A DNA stretch of 64,000 nucleotides, from the NCBI GenBank assembly GCA_938743325.2, contig OW568869.1, positions 558,001 through 622,000 of the forward strand. Reading direction: 5' to 3'. The notes beneath the pieces are model-generated. The model did no database searches. It was given only the letters and a program-made list of their open reading frames with translations, and was not told the origin of the DNA. This DNA is from Pycnococcus provasolii. Its lineage: Eukaryota; Chlorophyta; Pseudoscourfieldiophyceae; Pseudoscourfieldiales; Pycnococcaceae. Positions 55,656 to 64,000 of this stretch are shown here, in pieces; positions within the stretch are counted from its first letter, which is position 1, and each line of letters starts with the position of its first letter. Made by a program: the position numbers and the translations under genes.

Positions 55656-56558
55656 TCAGAGGTCGTCGTGCATACTGTCGCTGACAACGGGATCGTTCCA
55701 CTCCTGCCATCCCATCACAGCAGGCTGCTCCCACGTGCTCTCCTTCGTCTTCTCATTCACCCAGTACACGCGCCCATCCGCGTCAGGGCGGTTGTGCTCG
55801 TCCACCACCTTCACCTCCGTCCACCAGTGCTCGCTCTCCCACGTCGCCTCGCCCGTGTGACTGTCGCGCCAGTAAATGCGACCCGTCTTCTCGTCCTTGA
55901 AGCCCATCTCCTCAGGCCGCTCGCGCTGCGTCTCGCCCGTGATGGTGTTGTGGTAGAACACCGAGTTCCTCTTCAGCTCAACCCACTGGAACATTAGCGG
56001 CTCCTCCCACGTCGTCTCGCCCGTCTTGCTGTTCACGTAGTACGTCTGGTTGTCGTGACCATCCTCCTTCGACTTTGCCTTGTACCTGGAGGGTGTGAGT
56101 AAGACGCGATATGCGGCGTGTGAGTATGTGAGTGTGTGCGTGAAGGTTGGCCCGTGAGTGTCGTGCACGATCGTTGGTAGGAGTTAGCAGGAACACGCCC
56201 GCGTCGTAACGCACCATGACATGACTTCCGGTGTCTCCCACGAGGACTCAATCGTCGTTTCGCCGTGTGCGTGGTACGACCAGTAGTCCCGATTTGTCTT
56301 GTCGTCGTGGTGCATCTTTGGGAGCGGACTCTCGATCTTCGTCTCTCCCGTCTTCTTGTTGTACCAGTACGTCGGCTCAGCTTGCTCCGCCGACCCAGGA
56401 GTCGCGAGGTCGATGCTGGCCGAGGCGCTTGTTGTTTGCAAGGTCAGAACGCCGACGACGACTGCGGCGAGGAGGGGGGACACGAGCTGCGGCATTCTCG
56501 AGAGGTTTGCGGCGGCACGCGCACGCAAGGGAACGGCTCCACGCGGCGGGCAGCACAT
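55656..56558 (-). CDS. Targeted protein with six WW-like repeats (one intron)
   Basis: Exon 1 (56558-56215) and exon 2 (56085-55656) join across a 129-nt intron (GTGCGT...CTCCAG), making the continuous WETPEVMSWYKAKSKEDG. The product has about 257 residues. The N-terminus has Arg-rich MCCPPRGAVPLRARAAANLSR, then a hydrophobic core VSPLLAAVVVGVLTLQ ending TTSASAS, like a bipartite thylakoid-lumen or a secretory signal. After it come six units of WW type, for example TYWYNKKTGETKIESP, QTYYVNSKTGETTWEEP, SVFYHNTITGETQRERP, RIYWRDSHTGEATWES and RVYWVNEKTKESTWEQP. Several retain the second Trp and Pro, others have lost them. WW modules bind proline-rich peptides. The start could also be 56495 (MPQLVSPLL). 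Confidence 0.75.
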
Positions 56559-56882
56559 GATCCGCAGAAAGTTGCAACGGAAAGTGTGGTTGCGGATATT
56601 GGCTTGCGGTAGGCGAAGACGTCTCAACGTCCGTCTGACGCACAGCACAGATTCCTCGCCAATCAGGGCAAGCTGGCAACCATCTCGTAGGTCGGCACAC
56701 GCGCGTAACGTCCTCGCCAAGAACGAGCCATTAACACCGCCTTGTCCGATAATTCCCGTAAACACAACCATGAAGCAACGCTGCACAGCACAGAACGCTC
56801 CAGCTCTCCCGAACTCAAAGAACTCGAACACGCTTGCTGGTCGAGGCCATCCTCCGAACGTGAGAGGGTGCGCGACGGAGTC

Positions 56883-59633
56883 ATGGCGTGGACGTCCAGC
56901 ACGCGATCGCACCACACCAGTTGCGTGCGAGCTGGCGCGAAACTCATACAGCGCACGTTCTCACCCGCATCTCTCGTCGCATCCTTAGCAGCCATCCTGA
57001 AGTATGTCACAGCAAGGCACCGAAGACGGGCGTTCGCTATCCTCGCCTTGCACACGCTCACTGTGCTCGCGCTCGTCGTTGCACCCGCGTTTCACGACTT
57101 GTACGCGCAGGTGAACGCGATCGGCGTGCGTGCGGTAAACAAGCTTGACGTGATCGGCGACGCGGAGGACGACGCGCTCGCTCACGTCGACGTTGGGCCG
57201 GAGGGAGCCTCTGAAGAGTCGTCGCCTCCCCCGCCACAGGCAACTGACAACACACACGCGCCAAAGTGCGGCAGCGCGGACACGTGCAAAGAGGCGCTTG
57301 CTGACCAGCTTCGGCGCGACCTCGCGCCCGAGCCAGCGACGAGGGAGCTCTTCGCGACCATTGGCGTGCTGCGCCGAGGCATGGAGGCGTTCCGCCACGA
57401 GCGGCGGCCGGAGGTGTTCGGCGAGGCAACGACGACGAAACCGCCGCTGACGTACGCACAGCAGGCGGTCAGGAGATGGCAGTGGGGTGCGCAGGGTGCC
57501 GCGTACCTGCTGTTCGAGAGTGCCGAGGAGGAGCGTGCACGGCGGCGGCGACACCACAGAAGCGCCGGCAAGCACCAACGCGGGTGCAAGAAGAAGTGCG
57601 CGCCGACGGCATACTTCGAGAAAGAGGTGAGAGACGCGGTGCGCTCCGTGGAGGCGGAAGAGGCGCGCATAGAGAACTTCCTCGAGGAGCAGGATCAGCT
57701 CTACAGCAAGCACACGTACAACGCGCTCTCCGGGATACTGCCGAGACGGTCGCCCTCGTTCGCGTATCGCAGCTGCGCCATTGTCGGCAACAGCGCGATT
57801 CTCAATCGGCATCGCTTCGGGCGCGCAATAGATGCGCACCACGCGGTGTTTCGTGTTAATCAGGCACCAACGCGCGGCTACGCCGCGAACGTGGGACGAC
57901 GCGCAACATTCCGCGTTCTCAACAAGGCGTGGACGTCGCACTACACAACGTACGCCGGCTACAAGCGCCTTCTACCGGATTTGGAGGACAACGTGACTCT
58001 GCTTTCGACGCGGTCGACGGCGCGAGAGTTTATCCGGCTGGCGAATGCCACAGCAGCCGCAAGACCGGACGTTCGGTTGCTGTACGTGACACAGCAGGCC
58101 CTCGTGGGTGCTCGGCAGAGCTTGACGAATTACCGCCTTGGCGTGGAGCGGCTTCTGTGGAGTCTTGACCGCGCGCGCGCGCCGGAGGCAAAGCGCATGG
58201 CAGATAAGCTACGTCGGCGCGTGCAGAGCTACCAGAAGGGTGGTATGAGCCCAAGCACGGGAATCATCGCCATCTACCTGGCACTGGGCATGTGTGCGCG
58301 CGTGACAACCTTCGGGTTCTCGATGGAAATCAGCCGCGACTACAAGAGCTCGACATGGCGCTACCACTACTTCCAGCACTACGACGACGCACCCGACCTA
58401 CGAGCGCACCCGAGTCACTCGTTTACTCTTGAGGGCGACCTGCTCATGGATGTGGGAAAGCAGAGTCTGGGCGTGGGAGTGTGCACGACCACACCGCATG
58501 GGACCGCGCCCGCGGAATTTCTGACGCAGAATGACGTGAATGACACGATGGCCGGAGTGGCACCGATCGTGTTGTCTTTTGACATGGCAGATTTGCCAAA
58601 TGCCGCTGGCGCGGATGAAAATCGCACGGAGGAGCATCGTGCTTCGCTATGTCCCGCATTATCTGACCCAGATCCACCAGATCCGTTCCACCACGACTAC
58701 ACATCGGACGAGCTGGGCAGGCTCGACATGCGCGATCTGAACCAGCTATGTGAGCGCATATGGAGTGGCAAGGGTGCGAATCCAGATGATCCAACGAACA
58801 AAAGGCGATTTCCAACGTCGCGCACAACGCGCGAGCGAATCGCGAGCCGCATCGTAGCTTGGATCGAGCGCCGTCGACCACGCTGGGATCCCCCAGGACC
58901 ACCTCTTTCACTCGAGGAGGCTACGCAGCAGCATATGTCGGAGCTCGTGCGTGGCGTCTCGGAAGATTCGAACAGCAAAACGGCGCAGCGCATGGGTGCT
59001 ATTCTTCAGAAAATGGGACGTGGAGACTACAAGGTGAAAGAACTCGAGAATCCCAAGGGTGCACAAACTGACTTGCCGAACACAGGGTTTGGTGATCAGT
59101 CGGTGGATGACATCGTCCTAAAGGAGGCGCTAGCCGTGGACGATGAGCCTTATGATATCGAGGAGGAGGTGGTTACCAAGCCAATTTCTTCAGTACCAAC
59201 GCGCCGAGGGAAGGGTAAGGTGTCGCAGCGCGGTGCCGCGGTAAAATCCGCCGAAGATACGGCGCCCGTATCATCGACAACACTGACTCCCTCGATGCGC
59301 AGTGCTGAATTGAAAGCGGCGATGCGTAATCTTCCAAAGCTTGCTGGTTGGACACGGGTAGGTGCAAAAGCTTCGAGTGGACGCGGAAGCAGCGGTCGCG
59401 GACCATACAATGTCAATGCATTCCACCAAATATTGAAATTTGGTGGAGGAAAGCAACTTCCAAAGGCTGCTCCAGGCTCCGGCGGCATTGGCTTTGGCGA
59501 CTTAAATCTGGACATGAAGAGCCTTGGTGTGGGATCTGCAGAAGCAGATCCCTTGAGCGCAGAAAATTTCATGAAAGGTGGCCTTGAAGGTGTGCCCGAA
59601 GGGTCCTACGATGGCGACGCGGACGGAGCATGA
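56883..59633 (+). CDS. GT29 sialyltransferase-like type II membrane glycosyltransferase
   Basis: The ATG at 56883 gives 916 residues. A single anchor (AFAILALHTLTVLALVVAPAF, about residue 75) follows a basic cytosolic tail, as in Golgi type II enzymes. The L-sialylmotif is clear near 297: CAIVGNSAILNRHRFG followed by IDAHHAVFRVN and GRRATFRVLN. The S-motif lies near 452 (SPSTGIIAIYLALGMCARVTTFGF), and the late His/Glu motif YHYFQHYDD...HSFTLEGDLL is present. GT29 enzymes transfer sialic acid or a related keto-acid sugar (for example KDO or DHA) from CMP donors; the algal donor is not known. The stem between anchor and catalytic domain is charged, and a 400-residue C-terminal extension (Gly/Lys-rich, no known domain) follows the catalytic region, which is unusual. 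Confidence 0.85.
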   Translation: MAWTSSTRSHHTSCVRAGAKLIQRTFSPASLVASLAAILKYVTARHRRRAFAILALHTLTVLALVVAPAFHDLYAQVNAIGVRAVNKLDVIGDAEDDALAHVDVGPEGASEESSPPPPQATDNTHAPKCGSADTCKEALADQLRRDLAPEPATRELFATIGVLRRGMEAFRHERRPEVFGEATTTKPPLTYAQQAVRRWQWGAQGAAYLLFESAEEERARRRRHHRSAGKHQRGCKKKCAPTAYFEKEVRDAVRSVEAEEARIENFLEEQDQLYSKHTYNALSGILPRRSPSFAYRSCAIVGNSAILNRHRFGRAIDAHHAVFRVNQAPTRGYAANVGRRATFRVLNKAWTSHYTTYAGYKRLLPDLEDNVTLLSTRSTAREFIRLANATAAARPDVRLLYVTQQALVGARQSLTNYRLGVERLLWSLDRARAPEAKRMADKLRRRVQSYQKGGMSPSTGIIAIYLALGMCARVTTFGFSMEISRDYKSSTWRYHYFQHYDDAPDLRAHPSHSFTLEGDLLMDVGKQSLGVGVCTTTPHGTAPAEFLTQNDVNDTMAGVAPIVLSFDMADLPNAAGADENRTEEHRASLCPALSDPDPPDPFHHDYTSDELGRLDMRDLNQLCERIWSGKGANPDDPTNKRRFPTSRTTRERIASRIVAWIERRRPRWDPPGPPLSLEEATQQHMSELVRGVSEDSNSKTAQRMGAILQKMGRGDYKVKELENPKGAQTDLPNTGFGDQSVDDIVLKEALAVDDEPYDIEEEVVTKPISSVPTRRGKGKVSQRGAAVKSAEDTAPVSSTTLTPSMRSAELKAAMRNLPKLAGWTRVGAKASSGRGSSGRGPYNVNAFHQILKFGGGKQLPKAAPGSGGIGFGDLNLDMKSLGVGSAEADPLSAENFMKGGLEGVPEGSYDGDADGA

Positions 59634-59714
59634 AAGTGTATTATTCCTGTAGACTATTGATCATCTGTAACAAGCCGCCTTATTACAGCCTTAAAAGAGC
59701 TTTCATCCCTTCCC

Positions 59715-62700
59715 CTACTTTCTAGATCGCGTCGAACGACGCGTTGGTTCCGGAGTGGGTGCTGGCGCAGCCTTCTTCGGCTCTTTGCACGTGGAGCACT
59801 TCTGCTCCTTGCACGTAGAGCAGAACCAGTCGCCCTTGGGCACGCGGCGCACCCCCGCACACTTCTTGTGATAAGCCTTGTCGCAGCCATCACACAAAAG
59901 AAGCACGTCGCCATCATCAGCAGAGCCGCATATCACACATGCGATGTCCTCTTCCGTCTCCATCTCAACAGCCTCCTCCTCCTCCGTCTCCATCTCGACA
60001 GCAGGAGCGGCGGCGGCAGCAGCCTCGGCCTCAGCCTGCAGACGAACCTCCTCCTCCTCCTCCTGCACCTTGATACGCTGCGCCTCGGCCTCGGCGGCGG
60101 CAGCAGCAGCAGCCTCAGCCTCGGCAGCGGCAGCAGCAGCGGCGGCAGCCTCGACCTCGGCGGCGGCGGCGGCGGCGGCGGCAGCCTCGGCCTCTGCCTG
60201 CAGACGAGCCTCCTCCTCCTCCTCCTGCGCCTTGATACGCTGCGCCTCGGCCTCGGCGGCGGCATCGGCGGCGGCAGCAGCAGCCTCAGCCTCGGCAGCG
60301 GCAGTGGCGGCAGCAGCCTCGGCCTCTGCCTGCAGACGAACCTCCTCCTCCTCCTGCGCCTTGATACGCTGCGCCTCGGCCTCGGCGGCGGCGGTGGCAG
60401 CAGCCTCAGCCTCGGCAGCGGCAGTGGCGGCGGCCTCAGCCTGCAGACGAGCCTCCTCCTCCTCCTGTGCCTTGATACGCTGCGCCTCGGCCTCGGCAGC
60501 GGCATCGGCGGCGGCAGCATCGGCGGCGGCATCGGCGGCGGCAGCAGCGGCAGCGGCGGCAGCAGCCTCAGCCTCAGCCTGCAGACGAGCCTCCTCCTCC
60601 TCCTGCGCCTTGATACGCTGCGCCTCGGCCTCGGCGGCGGCAGCAGCCTCAGCCTCGACAGCAGCAGCGGCAGCAGCCTCGGCCTCATCCTCAGCCTCAT
60701 CCTGTAGGTCAGCATCCTCGTCCTCTACCTCTGCGTCAGCCTCCTCCATTGCCTGGTCCTCATCTGCGACGATTGCTGCTTGCGCAGCTTGCTCCGACGC
60801 TAATCGTTCCATCTCCTCCTCAGCCGCGACTCGGCGTGCCCGCTCGTGCTCTACGAGCGCCTTAAGAGCGCGACTTTCAGCGCTCAATGTTTGTGCCATT
60901 CGGTGCGCACGCGACAATTCTCGCTGCATCTCCATGAGGGTCGCGTCTGCGCTCAAGCCGTGATCGCGCGAAACTGTCTGCATTCGCTTCACGTACTGCA
61001 TAGCGCGCTGCGCTCGTGCGGAGAGCGGTCGCTCGAGAACACCGCAAGTCGTATCTCGATCGGCAGCGTCCTCATCGAACCCAACAGGCGCACCATCGGC
61101 ACATGCAGGTCCTTCGGATGGCGCAGCTTCAACGGCCACGTGTGGTTCGCCTTCAGCGCATGCTGGGCCAATTGACGGCTGGGGCGCCGCCTCCTCGTAA
61201 GGCGACGTAAAATGAATGTGCTGATTCTGCGGAGGAGCGGGCGTCTCGCTCACCGGGGCTGCTGGAGGCGGCGGCTCAAAGACGATGCGCCTCGCCTCAT
61301 TGCGCTGCTGGCGGCCAGCTGAGTAGACTGCGGGAGTCGGCGCATTTCCCTCCATTTCGTCATCTTCGTCACCCATTTGGTCGACGTCTTCGTCGCAGTA
61401 AATCGCGGGAACCTGTCGGCCACCCCCCGCCGCTCCGGGAGCCTTTGACACAATGGTATCTGCAGCTGCATCGAGTGCCGCAGCGACGGCACCTGCGCGC
61501 GTCTGTCCAGCCTCATCTTGAGGGCAGCGTGTTCCGCCGGGTGTCACGAATGTTGGACTCGGCGTTGCTGCATCCGACGTAGCGTTCTGCCTCGAGCTCT
61601 CCGGCGTTGCGTTGGCGGCGGCGAAAAAGGCTGCGGGTGTCGCAACACGCGCAACGACCGAGCGTGCCGCTTCCGCTGCCATAGGCGGAGTGGAGTCTAT
61701 GCCATCGTCTGCCTGCTCCTCTTCCGTCGACATTGCAAAGGTAACGCCCCTCTTCGGCTTTTTGGTCGATGCGGCTGCCATGGCTTCCACCACCGGTTCG
61801 TCAAGCTGCTCCTCCTGGTCCACCAGATCCTGCAGAGCCTGCTCCACCTGCACGCTCTTCTTGGCACTTGCCTGCTCATCCCTTGGCGTGACTGCCTTCA
61901 GGCCTCCGCCACGTGCGCTGAGTGGACGTGACAGGCGACGCGACGAGCGGCGACGCGATGCTGGTGTTGCCACCCTCATCTGCTCGACCTCCTCCTCTTC
62001 GTCTTGATTCGTCGCCGCCTGGAACTTCAGAGCCATGCCCTGCTGAAGGTGTCTGAAAAGGCTCGTACGTCGTCCAGGGCTCTTGGCGGCGGATGCCACC
62101 TTTTCTTCCTGGTCAACCTTCTGCCTGAGTCCCTGCCTGGCTGCAAGCAGTGCGGCAGCGTCTGGCACAAATCCAGGTCCAGGAACCGCATTCGTCTGCA
62201 CGGGAGGAGGCGGGTTGGCAGCACGTTTGGCTCTTGGGCTCATGAGCGGTGCGGGTGCCTGCTTGCGCTTCTCGACGCGTGCACGAAGTTCGGAGCCAAA
62301 GTCAGGCATGGCAAGTGCACGCGTGCTTGTCGGCGGCGGCGGCGGCTTAGGCACGGCTGGATTCGCCGCATCAGCTGTATTGCTGGCGTCTCCAAGCACA
62401 ACGCGTCGCCTTGGCGACTTTGCTGGTGACTTGGCAGGAAGTTTCGCGGGCGACTTGGCGGCTTGCTGCATAAGACTTTTGACTGGCAGGCAGACTGTGC
62501 AGTCTTCGTCATCCTGTTCTTCGATGGTCGTTTTGGGCAGTTTGACTTCGAACTTGCGCGACTTATCATCCTCGAGCCTGACTTCGATCGTGTATCCGTC
62601 TTGCAGCTCAAGTGGTTCGTTTGGCTTCAGTGCCGTACCGTTGACGATGAGCGGGTTCGCTAGCGACTGCGCTGTGACCCACAGCTGTTCGTGAATGAGT

Positions 62701-63121
62701 TACGTGATGTTTGTGGTTGAGTGAGTGAGTGAGTGGGTGTAAAAGCCCAAAGTGAAAGCAAGGCATGGAAAGGGGAAAAGGGTCGTACCGTTCCATCGTT
62801 TTTTTTGCTGATGAGTGCGTGTTTTCTGGAGACGGCTTGACTTTCGATTCGAATGTCGCAGTCAGGCGCACGTCCCATTTGCAGAGTACTTTTCTCGGAG
62901 TTGTCGTCAAACGCGTAGATGTCCCCAGATCCTGAAGAGAGCGGAACGATGGTCCAGAGAGGCGACAGAGAGGCAGAGGGGGAATGCATTGGCATCCCTA
63001 ACCCTTCCCCACCCGAGTGAAACAAGCCGCCAACAACGTGAGAGTCCGGGTCAGCAAGTGTGAGTCCCGGGTCAACATGTGTGAGTCCCGTAAAGTGCGC
63101 CGGGGAACGGAGAGACGCCAT
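59715..63121 (-). CDS. FHA-PHD protein with Ala/Glu repeat coiled coil (one intron)
   Basis: Exon 1 (63121-62789) and exon 2 (62684-59715) join in phase 0 across a 104-nt intron (GTACGA...GAACAG). The product has about 1100 residues. An N-terminal FHA domain (about 70-165) shows GRAPDCDIRI, SRKHALIS and, after the splice, LIVNGTALKPNEPLELQDG, so it should bind phosphothreonine. A Ser/Pro/Lys region with SPAK repeats and many proline-directed sites follows. Then comes a long Ala/Glu-rich coiled coil with five repeats of the type EAEAQRIKAQEEEEARLQAE. A C-terminal PHD finger (CVICGSADDGDVLLLCDGCDKAYHKKC...WFCSTC) reads histone tails. The architecture suggests a nuclear chromatin or DNA-damage scaffold. 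I know no exact counterpart. Confidence 0.8.
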
Positions 63122-63311
63122 TGCTGCTTTGCTTCACACACAGTTCACAGTGAGTGAGAGACTGAAATGAAGGGAACGAAGTGAATGATGTGTGAGGTGG
63201 AGAGAGCTCTGGCAACCAACCCCCTGGGGAGGGGGAAAACAACACGAAAACAACACCTGTTATTTCAACGGGGAAATTGACAGATAGAATCAAGTTTCGG
63301 GGTAACAACGA

Positions 63312-63333
63312 CCCTAGCCCTAACCCTAACCCG
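63312..63333. repeat. Telomere-like tract in a divergent promoter
   Basis: CCCTAGCCCTAACCCTAACCC lies between the FHA-PHD gene (start 63121) and the gene at 63396, about 60 bp before the latter. Confidence 0.75.
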
Positions 63334-63395
63334 TTCCCCTTATGGAACCGTGCTTTTGCCTCGTTCCGCACCTCTCCTATCTAATTCCCCATGTC

Positions 63396-64000
63396 ATGGC
63401 GTTCATGGTGCCAGGGCCATTCTTTTTTCTTAACAAGCGCGTGTCTTCATGGTGGTCTTCGTCACGATTTCTAAACGTCGGGCACGTTAATCGTAAATTG
63501 GAAATGGTCTTAAGAACACAAGCTTCAGTCAGAGCAGTGCTCCTGTCGTCCGATACGCACGTGGCTTCGGAACTCGTACCACTCGCTCCGAAACCATACG
63601 ACGCGCCGCCCGTCGAAGTCGTGCCGTACAAAATCGACGAAACGGAAGCAAGCAAGGCGTTCTGCCAGTGGGCCGTCACGCACGGCGCGGCGGCGCTTAA
63701 CGTCGAAGAAAGCATCAGGCAGCGGCGACTCGTCACCAGCGACGGTGGACCGGGGGCTGGGTTTTCGCTGCAGCGAATCACACTGCCGTTCTGGAGCTTC
63801 ACAACACAGGCAATCGTCACGGACCACGACGCCGCGAAACTGCACAGAGATGAACAACGGAGACGTGCTCAGGCAGCCTCGAGAAATGCAAGGGACAACT
63901 TCGAGGCGGAAGCCGCGTCGCGAGCGGCGCGAGCATCACAAGAGGACGAGGACACGTCAAGTCCACGAATTGTGCAGGGACTGCTGTACGTTGGGCACAG
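63396..64000 (+). CDS. Unknown protein, probably organelle-targeted (runs off the right edge)
   Basis: An ATG at 63396 opens a frame that stays open to the window edge, at least 201 codons. The first about 60 residues (MAFMVPGPFFFLNKRVSSWW, then basic and Ser-rich) resemble a transit peptide. The following part contains PYDAPPVEVVPYKIDETEAS, FCQWAVTHGAAALNVEES, ITLPFWSFTTQAIVTDHD and a charged helix RDEQRRRAQAASRNARDNFEAE. An LPFW motif with aromatic residues is seen in several membrane-associated or zinc-ribbon plant proteins, but I do not recognise the family. The antisense frames here are shadows. Confidence 0.6.
   Translation, partial: MAFMVPGPFFFLNKRVSSWWSSSRFLNVGHVNRKLEMVLRTQASVRAVLLSSDTHVASELVPLAPKPYDAPPVEVVPYKIDETEASKAFCQWAVTHGAAALNVEESIRQRRLVTSDGGPGAGFSLQRITLPFWSFTTQAIVTDHDAAKLHRDEQRRRAQAASRNARDNFEAEAASRAARASQEDEDTSSPRIVQGLLYVGH

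Noticed and set aside
59868-60963. Ala/Ser-rich and Leu/Gly-rich plus-strand frames of 279 and 361 codons
   Set aside because: They are the antisense of the GCx-repeat coding for the Ala/Glu coiled coil of the FHA-PHD gene.
1-64000. tRNA or rRNA genes, CRISPR arrays
   Set aside because: No convincing A/B-box pair with cloverleaf, no rRNA-like conserved blocks, and the direct repeats found are coding or telomere-like, not spacer arrays.

Overview
The window looks like nuclear DNA of a unicellular green alga, probably of prasinophyte grade. The evidence is a bZIP factor with the plant HY5-type basic region, OPR-RAP organelle RNA-binding proteins, a GT29 sialyltransferase-like enzyme, wall-type proline-rich hinges, and split-direct-repeat retroelement structure of the kind known from Volvox and Chlamydomonas. 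Genes are dense, on both strands, mostly intronless and GC-rich. Five genes have one short spliceosomal intron that I could place from donor, acceptor and frame. The species cannot be fixed from sequence alone.

Layout. 1-0.7 kb: 5' part of a zinc alcohol dehydrogenase. 0.8-2.25 kb: a compact element with split direct repeats around a broken gag-like frame. 2.7-5.2 kb: large secreted protein. 5.3-5.8 kb: telomere-like repeat, a fold-back repeat and a possible tiny membrane protein. 6-8.4 kb: KAE1 and an IMPACT/YigZ protein. 8.5-11.9 kb: leishmanolysin-like surface protease. 12.4-15.7 kb: serine racemase/threonine dehydratase-like enzyme and an SLC22-like transporter. 16.3-17.8 kb: secreted TSP1-sushi protein. 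18-20.1 kb: a tandem pair of unknown paralogues. 20.4-24.6 kb: a tandem pair of OPR-RAP proteins with 38-residue repeats. 25-30 kb: DNAJC17-like splicing cofactor and a 2-oxoglutarate dehydrogenase E1 carrying an inserted EF-hand segment. 30.5-35.2 kb: RPAP3, an unknown low-complexity protein and a HY5-like bZIP. 36-42.3 kb: unknown Gly/Pro-rich protein, organelle-type RNase III, seven-unit RCC1-like propeller, bifunctional-nuclease-like protein and an alpha/beta hydrolase. 42.9-47.6 kb: secreted polyesterase-like hydrolase, RAB5IF, a reverse-transcriptase/RNase H relic and MED22. 47.7-55 kb: unknown polyQ protein, GT90 glycosyltransferase, WD40 protein and HdeD-like membrane protein. 55.6-64 kb: targeted protein with WW-like repeats, GT29, FHA-PHD chromatin-type protein, and an incomplete gene at the right edge.

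Themes. There is no operon logic; genes mainly share divergent promoters, and short telomere-like tracts (CCCTAA/CCCTAAA and variants) sit in many of these. Functional groups are organelle gene expression (OPR-RAP pair, RNase III, KAE1), mitochondrial metabolism (OGDH, RAB5IF), cell-surface and glycan biology (M8 protease, TSP1-sushi protein, GT29, GT90, secreted hydrolase), and transcription or chromatin (HY5, MED22, RPAP3, FHA-PHD). The observations most worth following up are the EF-hand inside OGDH E1, the OPR repeats whose variation is confined to a few positions, the split-direct-repeat element, and WW-like repeats behind a targeting peptide.
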